A stretch of 64,000 nt of DNA from Raphanus sativus. Lineage: Eukaryota; Streptophyta; Magnoliopsida; Brassicales; Brassicaceae. Below, one piece after another: positions 34,001 to 45,478 of this stretch. Location of the stretch: assembly GCF_000801105.2 (NCBI RefSeq), contig NC_079515.1, forward strand, positions 24,823,407-24,887,406, read 5' to 3'. The position numbers and the translations under genes were made by a program. Each line of letters opens with the position of its first letter. Positions within the stretch are counted from its first letter, which is position 1. The notes beneath the pieces were generated by a model. The model made no database searches and had not been told where the DNA came from. It saw nothing but the letters and a program-made list of their open reading frames with translations.

Positions 34001-35103
34001 TTGAAAGTATACCTTTAAGTAGGATACAAACAGTAGATCGGGATGGCTGGCACTTTACCAAAAATGGAAAATATACAGTTAAATCAGGATACCAACTAGA
34101 ACGGGCGTATCCAGATCGAGGAGGAGGGGCAGTAGAGTTTGGTCCCACGGTTACGGATCTTAAAGCTTATTGCTGGAAGGTGCGTTGTCCACCAAAGATG
34201 AAGCACTTTCTATGGCAATTGCTGTCAGGGTGTATAGCAGTTAAAAAGAATCTAAAAGCACGAGGTCTTCAAGGAGATATTGGTTGTGACAGATGTGGAG
34301 CAACAGAAGAATCTATAAATCACGTTTTCTTTGAATGCCCACCAGCAGTCCAGGTTTGGGCTCTATCAAGGATTCCTTCGCATCCAGATTATTTTCCAGG
34401 ACAATCTTTATTTGCGAATATGGATTATCTATTCTGGAGAATCCAGCCAACAATGGAAGATCATCATTTTGCGTGGATACTTTGGTACATATGGAAAGGA
34501 AGAAATAATAAAGTTTTTAGTAATTTGGATATGGATCCTAGAGATACTCTTAAACTGGCTATGACTGAGTCTCTACTCTGGAAAGACGCTCAACAAGCAA
34601 TAACTAAAAATCCGAATCAAGCTGTACAAACAGCTGATGTAGCGCTGCCGATTAGACCGGGACGATGGTGTTTTACGGATGGTTCATGAAAATCAGAAGA
34701 GAATTTTTCAGGACAAGGATGGTATAGCACCTTAGAAGGCTTTGAAGGATTATTGGGAGCTAGAAATACAAGGGCTAGTCAATCCCCCTTACACACGGAG
34801 GTCGAAGCTCTCATATGGGCAATGGAATGTATGAGGAACTTAAGGCAATATAACGTTACATTTGCAACAGATTGTTCTCAATTGGTGAAGATGGTTTCGG
34901 AACCAGAAGAATGGCCGGCTTTTTCAACTTACCTAGAAGACATCAGAAGTCTTAAGAGAAGTTTTCACAGCTCGGAGATTATTCATATATCAAGGACGCA
35001 AAACAACAAGGCGGATAGTTTAGCACGTGGTGTGAGGCAACAAACGTCGTTTACTGTCCATATGGATACAGAGCTATCAGTTTGGTTTACAGAGTCATCA
35101 TGA
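31016..35103 (+). pseudogene. LINE ORF2: endonuclease, reverse transcriptase, RNase H (two lesions)
   Basis: Starts MKVLSWNCRGMRSKW. An APE-type endonuclease follows (FLFLSETKQ, WFIIGDLNEI, SDHRPV), then the reverse transcriptase (LRPISLCNVGYKIISKVL, IKTDMSKAYDRVEW, GLRQGDPLSPYLFI, catalytic FADDS), a zf-RVT domain (CWKVRCPPKMKHFLWQL, CDRCGATEESINHVFFEC) and RNase H (CFTDGS, FATDCSQLVK, RTQNNKADSLAR). A one-base insertion near 31590-31597 shifts the frame inside the endonuclease (the expected RLDRALANEEW continues one frame over). A TGA at 34687-34689 replaces the tryptophan after TDGS. Otherwise it is open to 35103. This copy cannot make full-length ORF2 protein. Confidence 0.92.
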
Positions 35104-35152
35104 GTCTGTAATCTTGTCGACAAAAAAAAAAAAAAAAATGATGAATCTACAA

Positions 35153-35452
35153 GAAGATGAAGTGATTAAATTATTACAAGTTATAATTGAGCATCAGGGA
35201 AAATGGGAAAGATATAGGCTTCTTCAACGCTATTGATACCTACTGGGCTACACCACCAGTCCCTCATTAGTTAGATCAGTGAATGGTTTTTAATCACCAT
35301 AAATGATCTAAATTTTTCATGTCTTTTTTTTGTTTCACAGCATTACAAATTTACAGTCTACCACCATATTTTTGGCCCAAATAGCAATTATCGATTTTAA
35401 TATCAGGCCCAATAGTAATATAACCTTGCTTATTTTGGACAGAAAGTCTAAA
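35153..35452 (+). promoter_or_regulatory. Distal PMR6 upstream region
   Basis: Matches the first half of the PMR6-like segment at 25486-26070 (catcaggcccaat and related words). It was once joined to the leader at 38477 onward and is now separated by the Helitron-like block. GGCCCA/TGGGCC-type words recur, as in site II-like elements. Promoter activity is inferred. Confidence 0.5.
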
Positions 35453-38400
35453 TCTTTTATACAATAAAACAGAAGTAAATTGACAATCCTGTGTTTGACA
35501 CCTGTCTTTTTATATTTATTCCTTTTTGAAAATATTGTTCATTTTAAAAATATTGGTTTCCCCCAGGCCCAATAAAGAGAAGTAAATTGACAATTATCGA
35601 TTTTAACATCAGGCCCAATAAAGAAATATGTAACTGTATATAGCTGTCATAAACAAACTAGACACCACTTTATTTTTGTGCAAGCCCAACAAGATATAAT
35701 GTGGTTAATACACGTGACCATTCACCTTTTTAATTTTGAAATAAGAGTACAACCGTTTCTACAATAACTATTTCCTAATTAATTTTATTTACTTTTTTCC
35801 TCAGCACAATATCTTCCACTTTCTTCTCCACCATCCGTAAATCTTGCCATCAACTTCATATCTTCAACTACCTTTCTTATAAAAGATATGAAAACAAATC
35901 GCAGTAAAAGAAATCCAGTTTAGTTTTACCACAGGTTATTAAATCTGCAACTCTAGAATTTCTTTCCTTTTTTTCTCTATATCAAGTTGCAGATTTTAAT
36001 CTGATTTGTTCCCAGGTATTGCTCTAGCTATGAGCAAGATGAAGCTTGCTTTCACTCCTATTGCTCAGTTACAGGCAGTTACTGAAAACGAAATCTGGAA
36101 AATTAAGGTTCGAGTTGCCCGTATGTGGAGATTTCAGAACGGCGATAAGACCGGAGATGTTGGTGGAGTCGATTTAATACTTGTGGATGATAAGGTACAT
36201 ATTATAATTTTGAGGTGTTTATGTTTATATGATTTTGATAATTGTTCTATCATGTACTAACAGGGAGATCGTATACAAGCTTGCATTAGAGGAAAATTGA
36301 TACCCAAGTTCGAAAATGATTTGGGAGAAGGAGAGTGTTGTATTCTGATGAATGTTAAGTTGTCTCCTAATCTCGGGAATTACTGAGGAACTGGACATCC
36401 TTTCAAGATATTTTTCACTTGGTCAACATACCTTAAGAAGAATTGCGAGGAGATTCCAAACGATTCACTTCGTTTTGATTGTGTATCTTTTGATGATCTG
36501 CTTTCTCAGAATTGTGATGAAAAGGTGTTTGTAGGTATGTGATTTAACCAATAGGTATATAATGATTTTCAGATTTTGTTTTATGTATTTATGAAATCTT
36601 TTTTTTCTTCTACAGATGTAATTGGAGAAATTGTTGGACCTTGCAATCTCAAAGAAATTACTGTTCGTAATGCTCCATGTAAAATATTGAATCTTCCAAC
36701 TCAAGAACTGTGGGTTAGTTTTCTTGAAACTTCTAATTATGATTTTAAGTGTATTCATATTGAATCTCTGTTAAAACGTGTGTTTTCTTATGTTGTAGTG
36801 ATTCAATCATTAATTGTGTATTTTGGGAAAAATATGCTGAAGATATTCATTCGTATGTTCAATCCTTTTCTGGTGGAGCTATTGTTATGCTTTGCAGTCT
36901 CATGAGAATTAACATTTATAATGGTAAATCTGCTTTTAATACTACTTTTGAAACAGTCAAATATTAATGTTTGTCTTTTGTTTTTGTAGGAAAATTCACA
37001 ATTCAAAGTGGGAAATCTTCAACAAAGCTGTTTATTAATTCTGACATTACTGAGATAAATGAATTCAAAGAAAAGTAAGTAGTTCTGTTTACTTTTCATT
37101 TCATATTTTATTATAATTTTCTATTTCAGATTAATAATCAGTTATCTGATTTCATAAAGCTTAAATTCATTTTTATGTTTGGGTTTTATTATATTAAATC
37201 ATAATTACTAAATATTTTATAATTACTCATTAATATATGTGTTACTAACTAAAACACTATGATAATAATAATTATTTTATTTCGTTTGAGTTCTTACATA
37301 TTAATTATAATTTTTAAAAATTTCTTTGTACACATATTTATTATATAGAAATAAATCTAAAAAGTCATTTAATATTCTTTTTTCAATTATATAAAATTAA
37401 GAATTCTATTTGATTAATATTTAGTTATCTAATCTTTATGTTTTCAACTTATATTTTTAAAAAGTTCAGATAACAACACAACATACATATAGGAATTATA
37501 TTTATATTTTAAAATATTTTAGATTTTGGATAAATCTTACTAATATTAATTTTAATCAATTAGATTAAGGGTAATATCGATATCAACCACTCTAACTTTT
37601 AACGTGAGAACTCCGTTGAGAAAAATTACTTCGCAAATAATAGTATAGATATGATATTTTTTTTATGCTAATGGCAAAGTCCGTACATTGAACTACAGTT
37701 TTAAATCATCAAAAAAAAAATTTGTTGTGCACTCACAATCCAGCATCCCGTAACAATTGTATCCGAAAGAACCATATCAATAGATACATTTTTTTTATCT
37801 TCACAGCTTCCACAATTTCAGAATGAGGTATATCTCTAATCCAGATTTTGGTTCGGCTTTTTTGGTTTCGGTATTTTGGTTTATAAAAAATATTTACCGT
37901 ATTAAAATCATATCTATTTCGGTTTGGTTTATATGCCGTTGGTTTTTTGTTTAATACCAAAAAACTATATATATTTTTTTATATACATTTTGTAAATTTA
38001 CTTCTTTAGTTAGATATCGGCTTTGATAACACATGAAAATAATTAGTAAACATATTAATTAATAATTATATATTTATAGAATAGAAATAAGAACATAGTA
38101 CTTCAAACAAAACATATTTGTCAGAAAATGATTTTCGTTTAACTTGATAAAAATGAAAATAACTTTTAACTTAAAACAAAATATTTAATTACTAAAAAAA
38201 CATTTTAAGTATGAAGATCATATCAATAAAATAATTTTTTATATGTTATTAATTATAATATACTATAATTTACATATAATAATATTATATTTAAACTAAT
38301 CAGTTTATTCGATTTAATCCATTTATATACTAGATCATATCCATATATAAATTAACTTTACTATGCAGTTTTCAAATATTTTTTAATTTATATAATTTAT

Positions 38401-38476
38401 TTGTTATAATATTAAAAATCATTTACTAATTGTATATGAATTTTTTTTAATAGTAAAGGCAATGCCAAAATACTAG
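35453..38476 (+). mobile_element. Helitron-like insertion carrying an RPA1-like pseudogene
   Basis: The block begins TCTTTTATACAATAAAACAG, close to the usual start of Arabidopsis Helitrons, and ends CTAG (38473-38476) before T, with a weak hairpin AGGC-AAT-GCC just upstream. It is absent from the second PMR6 upstream copy at 25.5-26.1 kb, which shows it is an insertion. A second Helitron-like start (TCTAATCCAGATTTTGG at 37835) may mean a nested element whose right end is the same CTAG. A 32-bp word (taaccttgcttattttggac, then agaaagtctaaa) flanks both sides. Confidence 0.55.
36030..37075 (+). pseudogene. RPA1-like (DUF223 OB-fold) gene, broken
   Basis: Exons resemble the replication protein A large-subunit-like proteins that are abundant in crucifer genomes and often carried by Helitrons, where the single-strand DNA-binding OB fold may serve transposition. 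Exon 1 (36030-36194) reads MSKMKLAFTPIAQLQAVTEN and RMWRFQNGDKTGDVGGVDLI. Exon 2 starts at 36264 (GDRIQACIRGKLIPKFENDL) and hits TGA at 36384 where CGA (Arg) is expected. Later pieces read DVIGEIVGPCNLKEI (from about 36617), and FTIQSGKSSTKLFINSDI near 36992-37047. There is no C-terminal zinc-ribbon part. The premature stop makes it a pseudogene. Confidence 0.75.
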
Positions 38477-38859
38477 TTAACCTTGCTTATTAACCTTGCT
38501 TATTTTGGACAGAAAGTCTAAATTAAATAATAACTCAACGCCAAAACAATCGAGAACAACAAATCCAAAAGCTTAAAAAGAAAACCAACTAGCCTTGTTT
38601 CCAGCCAAGGGTAGAAGCAGAGATAGAGAGAGAGAGAACACAGCTTCTTCTTTCTTTCTTTCTTTCCCTCTTTCTTCTTCTTCAAAGCTTCTCTCCCATG
38701 TGGATCCAAAAACCTTCACTTCTCCCATTCCCTCACATTTCTAAACCAACATTCTCCTTCTGACACTCACTCACCACCTACAAGACTACAACTTCCACAC
38801 CAATGCTCTGTTTCCTTCCTGCATACTAGAAAAAAAAAACTCCAACCTCACCAGTAATT
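38477..38859 (+). promoter_or_regulatory. PMR6 proximal promoter and 5' leader
   Basis: CT-rich leader (tttctttctttctttccctc) directly before the PMR6 ATG, with (GA)n at about 38622-38636. It is conserved in the second copy at about 25800-26060, which marks it as the likely transcribed leader. No clear TATA box was chosen. Confidence 0.5.
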
Positions 38860-41800
38860 ATGCTGCTTCCACGCTTCTCCACCACCATTATCCTCCTCTG
38901 CCTCTTCCTCTTTACACTCCTCGAAGCCACTAATCTCACTCTCCCTCACCAACATCCTTCCCCTGACTCCGTCGCTCTCCACGTCTTAAGGTAAGACAAA
39001 ATCTCAACATTTCTCCAAGAAAAAAAAACAAAGTCTCATTTTTTCTTCTTTATCTCCACTCTCACAGTACTATCAATGCATCACTCTCACGGAGACAACT
39101 CAGCTCCTCCTCCTCCTCCAGTTGCCGCACCGGAAACCCAATCGACGACTGCTGGCGCTGCACCTCCTCCGACTGGTCCTCCAACCGCCAACGCCTCGCC
39201 GACTGCTCCATCGGCTTCGGCCGTGGCACCCTCGGCGGCAAAAACGGCAAGATCTACGTCGTCACAGACTCCTCCGACAGCAACCCATCAAACCCATCCC
39301 CGGGAACCCTCCGCCACGCCGTCATCCAAGAAGAGCCCCTCTGGATCGTCTTCTCCTCCAACATGCTCATCCGCCTCAAACACGAACTCATCATCAACAG
39401 CTACAAAACCATCGACGGCCGCGGTTCCGCCGTCCACATCACCGGCAACGGCTGCCTGACCGTCCAGTACGTGCAGCACGTCATCATCCACAACGTCCAC
39501 ATCTACGACTGCAAACCCTCCGGCGGCGCCGTCATCGCCGCGACTCCGACGAAGTCCGGTCGGCGAGGCAGGTCCGACGGCGACGGGATCTCCATCTTCG
39601 GGTCCCAGAAGATCTGGATCGACCACTGCTCCATGAGCCACTGCACCGACGGGCTCATCGACGCGGTGATGGGGTCCACGGCGATTACGATCTCGAACAA
39701 CTACTTCGCGCACCACGACGAGGTGATGCTGTTGGGTCATGACGATAGTTACGGTCCGGACACGGGGATGCAGGTGACGATCGCGTTTAATCATTTCGGA
39801 CAGGGGCTTGTTCAGAGGATGCCTAGGTGTCGGAGAGGGTATATACATGTGGTGAATAATGATTTCACTTCGTGGAAGATGTATGCGATTGGTGGTAGTG
39901 GTAATCCCACGATTAATAGTCAAGGGAATCGTTACATTGCTCCTTCTGATCCTAGCGCCAAAGAGGTAAAAACTCTTTCATTTTTGTTTTTAAAATTATC
40001 CATATCGAAAAATCAATTCCTTTTTTAAAGTAGATTTTGCTTATAATTTGTTTCAGAACATTTTAGGGTTTTAGTTAGTTTTGTGGAAAGATTTAGGCTT
40101 CCTGAGTGACGAGTTAACTTTTTCGAGTAAACCAATGAGGAGCTCTCATTCGTCGATTCTGGTTAGTAAAGATAGTACTCTTATGAATCCAGCTCATCTT
40201 TCACATGGACAGTTGTGAATTCTTTTTTTTAGGACGTAGGAAGAAGAAAATATCTGAAAATATCGTACACTACAACTACAATGTTTAAGTTTGTATGTAA
40301 TAAAAAAAAGGTTTGTATGTAATGAAAAGTATACAACACATAGTAAAAGAATCTTATTTTCAAAAGATTTGGTTCGAAGAGGAGTGTGGGACAGTGATGG
40401 GTATGTATAGTGCATGACAGCCATGTGGGCTGCTGCTTCTCACTGTCCACACACTTTTTTCTTCATTACACTTTTTAGCACCACGCTCTATGGCGGAGCG
40501 TGAATCATGAAGAATGCTGAATGTGAGAGTTTTTTTGGTTGGAGCAGGTGACGAAGCGGGTGGATTCAAAGGACGATGGAGAGTGGTCGAATTGGAATTG
40601 GAGAACGGAAGGAGATCTGATGGAGAACGGAGCTTTCTTTGTGGCGTCTGGTGGAGGAGTGAGCGCATTGTACTCTAAAGCTTCCAGTGTGGAGCCTAAA
40701 GCTTCCGCTCTTGTAGACCAACTCACTCGAAACGCTGGCGTTTTTGGCGGTCCCAGGTACTTTTTCTCCTTTACTTTTTATGTACAAAACATTTTTTTAA
40801 GTTGATGCATGATTTAATGTTGGTATATAATTAAGATTAGTTGTGAAAGCGCGTGATTAACGCATTGATTTGCTAACGTTGTCAAGTAATCAACATAAGA
40901 ACTGTATTTTTTACTATTTTTGTTGTTGGTGTTTGTGTGTTTAGTTTAGCTCTTTCCTTTGGAATCTACATATCATTAATAATCATAGTGATACATACTC
41001 CCTCTGTTTTTAAAAGATTCATGTTTTAGAAAAAAAATTTGTTTCAAAAAGATACATTTTCTACATTTTCAAGACATTAATTAATGAAAAATTGTATATT
41101 TCCAAAAATATAATTGTATTTATTAAAATCTTATTGGTTCAAAATTTTGGGGAATTGTTAATTAATAAAAACAATGCATTGGTAACTAAAATTTTATGTT
41201 TTTCTTAATAAGTGTGAAAAATCTAAAACATGGATCTTATAGAAACAGAGGGTGTATAGTTTTGTAGGTTAAGCTAATAAGTGATCTATTGGCAAAAGTC
41301 AGTCTAAGAATAATAGGATAAAAAAACTGGTCCTTTCTCTTTTGAAATTCTAAACTACATTTTCATGTACGATTATTCCTTAAAATAGTGAGACTGAATA
41401 TAGTCAGTTGAATTAAGGGTAATTATGCTAACAACTTAACCAACTCATAGGTTTTGGTAAAAAAAAAAGTAGTTTATTGAGAATAGTACTATTATTCAGG
41501 CTTTAGAATTTGGCAGTATTCCAGAATTCAAGTAGATGCACGTGATCGTCTGCGCAGAGAACCGACCAACTTGACTAGTGTCTGAATTAAACCCCACTTG
41601 CCATTTTTTATATTTTAATTATTTTAGACTATACTCTTTCAAGTTTTTGTTTGTCCATTTGGAATATGGGCGGTCTAAGTGTGTCATAATTAAAAAATTT
41701 AATTAACGTATTGTTGATGCATCTACATTTTTGATTCATGACATGTCAACATTTTGTCCCCTAGTCAGTTTATAATACGAAAAGGCCAATAATTTTTTGG

Positions 41801-42208
41801 GAGTTAATGATGCAATTATGATGGGGAAAATGTAGTTAAGAGAGATGGGACCCTTACGTAGAAAAGGATGATTCCTTTTTAATCGCATTCATGTATCCTT
41901 TTGACTTTGTTTCTGTATGTTTGGATTTAGCATGATGCGGTCGATTTTATTACGCATAATAACTTAGAATGAAATTTTTTGGGGGAAGCAGGGATGATCA
42001 AGGTCAGAGTGGCGATTCTTATTCTGGTTATGGAGGTGGAGGTGGAGGTGGAGGTGGAGGTGGTGTTGGTGGTGGTGGTGGTGGTGGTGGTGGTGGTGGT
42101 GGTGGTGAAGGCGGCAGCAGCGGCAGCAATGGAGGAACCAGTGCTATTGGCGGAACAACGAGAGGAAGTAGCACCGGCAGCAGCGATGACAACAATGTCT
42201 TCGGATGA
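38860..42208 (+). CDS. PMR6: PMR6-type pectate lyase-like protein
   Basis: Orthologue by sequence and position of Arabidopsis PMR6 (At3g54920), a pectate lyase-like wall protein whose loss gives powdery-mildew resistance and altered pectin. Four exons: 38860-38990, 39068-39965, 40548-40756 and 41992-42208, for 484 residues. A signal peptide ([14 protein letters not shown]) is followed by the parallel beta-helix lyase domain with [25 protein letters not shown], a calcium-site region [14 protein letters not shown], and the catalytic-type [17 protein letters not shown]. Exon 4 encodes a Gly/Ser-rich tail with a long GGT run. It stops at NNVFG, yet one frame over a hydrophobic GPI-type tail follows directly (42205-42306), so the anchor seems lost by a one-base shift. 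Exon 2 is GC-rich. Confidence 0.9.
40998..41254. mobile_element. Stowaway-type MITE in PMR6 intron 3
   Basis: 257 bp beginning CTCCCTCTGTTTTTAAAAGA and ending in the inverted form TCTTATAGAAACAGAGGGTG, flanked by TA at 40996-40997 and 41255-41256. Ends and TA target fit Tc1/mariner Stowaway elements. Confidence 0.85.
42032..42108 (+). repeat. In-frame GGA/GGT trinucleotide repeat in PMR6
   Basis: About 25 glycine codons, a GGAGGT part followed by pure GGT, code a polyglycine tract in the PMR6 C-terminal linker. It is prone to length change. Confidence 0.92.
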
Positions 42209-42306
42209 TCTTCGGAAGCGATGCACCGCCTCGACCACGTTTAACGTGTGTGTTTTCTTTGATAATGATTTGTGTTTTGTCATTATCAACTCTATTATTG
42301 TTGTAG
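42205..42306 (+). other. Out-of-frame GPI-anchor-like tail of PMR6
   Basis: In the frame next to that of exon 4, bases 42205-42306 read [16 protein letters not shown], then FSLIMICVLSLSTLLLL-stop. A small-residue site, a Pro/Arg spacer and a terminal run of about 18 hydrophobic residues make a standard GPI-addition signal. It begins right where the main frame stops. PMR6 in Arabidopsis is described as GPI-anchored, so this is probably the original C-terminus. Confidence 0.7.
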
Positions 42307-43208
42307 TCCGCAAGGATAACTAATAGGATTTGGACCCTTCAATTGATTGATTGGTTGTTGGCTTGTTGGTGTACAGTTTCTCTCCATTATTTTTTTTTTT
42401 GGGTTCACAACATTACAAAACTAGAATGAAATGTGACGGGTGAGGGGTAACATCAAAGACGAACTTTGTCTCCTCATCAAGTCAAATGCAATGGTTCAAG
42501 TTGTAGCATCTTCATCTATCTGTGACTCCACTATCTTATACGCTTTTCATTTTCGAAAAAAAAAAGCTTTTCATTTTCTTTTTCTTTTTTGAAAATGAAA
42601 ATGTGCTTTTCATTTTCTTCCACAAGTATAAAGTGTTGTGTGTAAGCTGTAAAGCGTTGTTATGAGGTTCTTGTCAATTAAAATTTGTACATCAGTACAT
42701 GGTTTAAATCTCTTTAAAAAACATAATGCAATATCGACTAAACTAAAGTGGTGGAGGTTCAATGGTAAAGGTTTATTTGGACAGGTTAGAAACAAAATTG
42801 TTGTTTATACTTGAGGTTTTATTGAAATACTTGGTATGGAACTAGTCGTCGGCACTATACACCACACCACGACAGCACGGTTATAAAAAAAAAAACTCGA
42901 GCATTAATATAGTATATGCTTGTAAAGTGTAAACCCCTTTTTTTTTGTAACACGTAAAGTGTAAAGTGTAAACCCTTAATTGCTACCAAGTTATGTGGAA
43001 GCAGCAGTGAACAGTACTAAACTTATCTTCTATGACATGATCTGGTCCGCGACATCTGAATTCATATTCCCGGTCGCTATGCACAAGAGACCCAAGGAAA
43101 TGAAACGAAAAAAAAAAGAACAAATAAACAAATTATTAGAGTTTCTAAAACATTACTTTTGCAAAAGAAAGAAAATAGCTAAAAAAAAGCCATCATCAAA
43201 ACGTGATT
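42307..43208. other. Spacer between PMR6 and PP2A B'epsilon
   Basis: Convergent intergenic region with the PMR6 3' UTR on the left and the PP2A 3' UTR on the right. It holds poly-A/T runs and repeated ttttcattttc and gtaaagtgtaaa words. No gene. Confidence 0.45.
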
Positions 43209-44828
43209 TTAATTTGCAGCTAAAGAAGCAGCCTCCTCAAGTCTCTTCCACGTCATCTCTCTTTGTTCCAACAACTCCCAAGTCTTAGCTTCATTCTCTT
43301 GATAATGTTTCTCACACTCTTCAAAGAGGTCATTGTCCATCTCCATAAACATTCTTCTAACATTCTCAGAGAGACCATGCACCGCCTGGTTCCAATGTCC
43401 TTTCATGTTCCTCTCCAGTGCTTCAAATATTATCGGAAAAATCACGTCCTTGTTCTCAGCAATCAGGCCAACGATATGCTCATTGTTCCACAAGAAAAGA
43501 GCTCTCTCTGCCACCTGCAAACCTCACATTTCTCCACTTAAATAATTTTAAAAAATATAATTTGGAGATCTATGCATATGTACAAACTTCTACAAATTTA
43601 AGTGGGCAAAATTAATGTTGTGGTTGTTACCATCCCTGATAAGACAAAACATACAAACCTGGAAGTGTGAGCTATTAAGACATTTCCCAATCTGTGTAAA
43701 CAAAGGAACAACACAATGCTGAAACTCTGAAGGCTCTGTAACATCCAAAACCTCTTCAAGCTCTCCCAGGTACAGAACCTCCTTATTACAATTCGTAAGC
43801 GGCCAGTACTTCAACAACCCACGTATCACAGTATCAGCGAGTTTATAATCTTTCTCCACAAACAGCGTCACGCAATACGACAACTGCTGGTGGTAAACAG
43901 AGATGCTTTTAGACTTGTGCAACGGCAAAACGGCTTTCACAAGAAACAGCCTATGCTCCTCTCTCATCGGTACTGTAAACCCATTGATCACACTCGCTAT
44001 AATCTCCAACAGCTCTCCTATCCCAATACACCTCTCAGTCTCATACAAGAACTTGTAGAAGATGTTGTAAACAGAGCATCTTATAAAAGGTCGGTGAAAT
44101 ATAAACTTCCCGTAGATCCTGTGGAGAACAGTTTTCAAATATTCCCTCTCTCTAGGATCCTCGGAGTCAAAGAGATCGAGTAGTCTCGAGACAAACGTGT
44201 GGTTGATGAATATTTTAGCAGTCTTGGGCTCTATCTCAGAGGAGACGACGTAACGCAAGAGAAGCTCGTAGACTAGCTGCAAATGAGGCCACCACGGCTC
44301 GAGATAAGGCTCTTCCTCTTCTGGATCGTTGCCTTCGGGAGGAGCTCCCGTGTTCTCGTAATGGGCAGGTGGGAGAGATCTGAAAATGTTGGCGGAGACC
44401 ATACGTATAAGCTCGCTCTGCATGGTCTCGTTGACTTTACCTGAGGAGGAGTGGAGAAAATCCACGAGTTCGAGAAGTGTCTGTCTTTTGATCTCTTTCT
44501 CACGTGGCATGATCAACGCGTCGGAGAAGTCGCATTGGCAAGAACACATGTGTGACTTTTTCATGAAGAGGAGGGGACGATCTGATGAGGACACGTCTTT
44601 TAATAACGGGAGGACTTCGAGGGTTGGTGCTGATGTGAACATTGGGTGGTTTGGTGTCTGGGAAGGTGATGGAGCTGGTGTCTGGGACTCGCCATTTGGT
44701 AAAGGAGATGCGGTGGTGGCTGTGGGGCGGCTGCTGCGGACGACGTTGGTGTTGTTGTTGTTGTCTTGGTTGTGTTGATCTGATTTGTTGAACTTTTTCT
44801 GGCTTAGTTTCTTGATTTTGTTCAACAT
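43209..44828 (-). CDS. PP2A regulatory subunit B'epsilon
   Basis: B56-family regulatory subunit that directs the PP2A phosphatase core to its substrates. Two exons: 44828-43659 (390 codons) and 43514-43209, for 491 residues, close to the usual B' size. I start at the ATG at 44828 (MLNKIKKLSQKKFNKSDQ); the open frame reaches further up but has no earlier ATG. After a low-complexity Asn/Ser/Pro N-terminus come the B56 HEAT-like repeats: YLEPWWPHLQLVYELLLRYV, HTFVSRLLDLFDSEDPRERE, YLKTVLHRIYGKFIFHRPFI, LPLHKSKSISVYHQQLSYCV and LLKYWPLTNCNKEVLYLGEL. Exon 2 gives the C-terminal helices ending EEAASLAAN. Position matches At3g54930. All parts look functional. Confidence 0.93.
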
Positions 44829-45159
44829 CTTTGGATTCTTTGATTCAAAATGCAATCTATCTATCTTTGAAATGAGATTGTTTCTGTTCTTCTTTTCTTT
44901 CACCAAGAATTGAAGGAGGAGATCAAATTTGGGGGAGATGTATTTTTAACCATTGTTCAATAGGTTAAGAAATTAACTTCGGTAATCATGTGTTTTATCT
45001 GTTCTTTATAAAACAAATTATATTTCCTATTAGCTTGCTAGAATCTTAAAATTTTGTATTTAATATTGTTGTTATTTTAGTAAATTAATAGTTACATTAA
45101 AACCCAACATAAAATAACTATTTGAAAAATATAAAACTAAAATGAAAATCGAAAATGCA
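44829..45159. other. PP2A B'epsilon upstream region
   Basis: Leader and AT-rich promoter region on the minus strand up to the Tourist-like MITE. No specific element could be supported. Confidence 0.4.
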
Positions 45160-45162
45160 TTA

Positions 45163-45475
45163 GACCATCTCCAACCTAACTCTATTTTTTCCTCTATAAT
45201 TCTCACAAAATAGAGTAACTCCATTATAGAAGAGTAAGTTTTATTCCAATGGTTTACTCTATAATAGAATTACTCTATTTTTGTAGAGAAAATAATATAA
45301 ACCTATTTTTCACTCTATATTTGGAATGAAATAATGGTTTTACTCTATTTTCTCCAAAAAAATAGAGTAACTTTATTATATAGTAAACCATTGGAACAAA
45401 ACTTACTCTATAATAGAGTTACTTTATTTTCGTAGAAATTGTAGAAGAGAAAATAGAGTGCCATTGAAGATGCTC
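45163..45475. mobile_element. Tourist-type (PIF/Harbinger) MITE
   Basis: 313 bp with inverted ends GACCATCTCCAACCTAACTC and, inward from the right, GAGCATCTTCAATGGCACTC, flanked by TTA at 45160-45162 and 45476-45478. The inside is largely palindromic (repeated taatagagttactctatttt). End sequence and TTA target fit Tourist elements. Confidence 0.87.
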
Positions 45476-45478
45476 TTA

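Larger units (their letters stand above)
29221..35137 (+). mobile_element. Full-length LINE (L1-type non-LTR retrotransposon)
   Basis: A 5.9-kb element with a 15-bp target-site duplication ATGATGAATCTACAA at 29206-29220 and 35138-35152, and a poly(A) tail of about 16 A at 35122-35137. ORF1 (29305-31041) overlaps ORF2 (from 31016) by 26 nt. ORF2 holds endonuclease, reverse transcriptase, zinc-binding and RNase H domains. The TSDs are identical, so the insertion is fairly young, yet ORF2 already has one frameshift and one stop. It lies in the PMR6 upstream spacer. Confidence 0.93.

Noticed and set aside
36465..36758. 97-codon antisense frame
   Set aside because: Shadow of the RPA1-like pseudogene exons and introns.
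39076..39923. Long frames on both strands over PMR6 exon 2
   Set aside because: Shadow frames caused by the GC-rich third positions of the real lyase exon; products are Pro/Arg/Ser-rich without domains.
41927..42313. Thr-rich minus-strand and Val/Glu-rich plus-strand frames over the GGT repeat
   Set aside because: They are translations of the trinucleotide repeat in the wrong frames.
43980..44906. Longer PP2A N-terminus starting at 44906
   Set aside because: The codon at 44906 is TTG, not ATG; the first in-frame ATG is at 44828.
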